Source of the DNA: CAZAQV01 sp964487255
GTDB lineage: Bacteria; Myxococcota_A; Polyangia; Polyangiales; CAZAQV01
Direction: 5' to 3'
DNA: 64,000 nt
Assembly (NCBI GenBank): GCA_964487255.1
Contig: CAZAQV010000003.1
Span: forward strand, 251,363 to 315,362
Shown here one piece after another: positions 63,889 to 64,000 of the stretch; position 1 is the first letter of the stretch; every line of letters starts with the position of its first letter. The position numbers and the translations under genes were made by a program. The notes under the pieces are model-generated. The model searched no databases. It worked only from the letters and a program-made list of their open reading frames with translations, and had not been told where the DNA came from.

Positions 63889-64000
63889 CGTTCGGGCGGA
63901 GCGAACACATGCGGTTTCTCGGGCTACGCACGCTCATCGCGGCCTCTGGCTTGCATGAGAAGGCCGTAAACAGTCAAGGGAAAAGGCAATACGATCGAAT

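Larger units (their letters stand above)
63602..64000. repeat. Repeat cluster after the fusion gene; no gene seen
   Basis: Two perfect element A copies form an 85-bp tandem duplication (63607-63682 and 63692-63767). A third copy is split: its left arm starts at 63777 and its right arm (ggtttctcgggctacgcacgctcatc) ends at 63937, with about 120 bp of unrelated sequence between. That insert carries a perfect 9-bp hairpin, AGGCTGTGC-CACCC-GCACAGCCT (63866-63888), with a flanking GAAC/GTTC pair. The last 60 bases contain nothing recognisable. Confidence 0.75.

Noticed and set aside
63640..63969. A 109-codon plus-strand frame in the repeat cluster
   Set aside because: It is translated from tandem copies of element A and gives repeated peptide with no motif, so it is unlikely to be a gene.

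Overview
The window comes from a Gram-negative, GC-rich bacterium, most likely a myxobacterium-like member of the former Deltaproteobacteria (Myxococcota, perhaps Haliangium- or Bradymonas-like). The grounds are the gene order prfB-lysS-lolCE-lolD-bamA-ompH, a PilZ-like protein of the Myxococcus paralogous type, a MYXO-CTERM-like C-terminus, a TIGR04551-type outer-membrane barrel, and a five-gene microcompartment locus that matches, in gene order and as I recall in sequence, the Haliangium ochraceum shell locus (Hoch_5812 to Hoch_5816). Taxonomy is an inference; no rRNA gene is present.

Layout. 1-2143: 5' part of a multi-S1-domain RNA-binding protein with a 100-N assembly gap inside a 15-bp coding repeat. 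2285-2689: PilZ-like protein. 2696-6380 (minus): HO-type bacterial microcompartment operon (two tandem-domain shell proteins, one hexamer, one pentamer, one CoA-type aldehyde dehydrogenase). 6458-10036: secreted RTX/gingipain-like protease. 10173-23264 (plus): housekeeping and envelope block: prfB with programmed frameshift, lysS, LolCE/LolD lipoprotein release, BamA, Skp/OmpH, TolC, MlaC-like, DUF507, YicC, Gmk. 23269-26687 (minus): RadA and a beta-barrel protein. 26809-35612 (plus): RNase J, a metalloprotease lipoprotein, trigger factor, ClpX and Lon (no clpP between them), and a small secreted protein. 35668-35739: tRNA-Val(TAC). 35813-42646: tripartite RND efflux operon plus DUF502 protein. 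42992-47488: M20 peptidase, GlyRS, secreted trypsin-like protease. 47457-56535 (minus): RlmN, M3 peptidase, DapD, Ndk, a HicAB-type toxin-antitoxin pair, SucD, SucC, Mdh. 56655-63601: secreted barrel-like protein, XerD-type recombinase, CutA, lipoprotein, class II amidotransferase, a small membrane protein and a large M1-peptidase-like/Omp85-like fusion.

The most unusual signal is not a gene. At least twelve intergenic copies of a roughly 75-bp element are scattered over the window. Each has a 7-bp stem closing a 5-nt loop (TANNT in most copies), then a short bulge and a second 4-5-bp stem, and both stems change sequence between copies while keeping base pairing. A second hairpin element occurs just upstream of the microcompartment aldehyde dehydrogenase, sucC and sucD. 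At the sucC-sucD junction the combined element is flanked by a 17-bp perfect direct repeat that duplicates the end of sucC, as if it had inserted there.

The microcompartment shell with a single aldehyde dehydrogenase implies encapsulated aldehyde oxidation to an acyl-CoA, but no aldehyde-generating enzyme is nearby. The succinyl-CoA synthetase and malate dehydrogenase genes lie about 50 kb away and share the hairpin element with the dehydrogenase.
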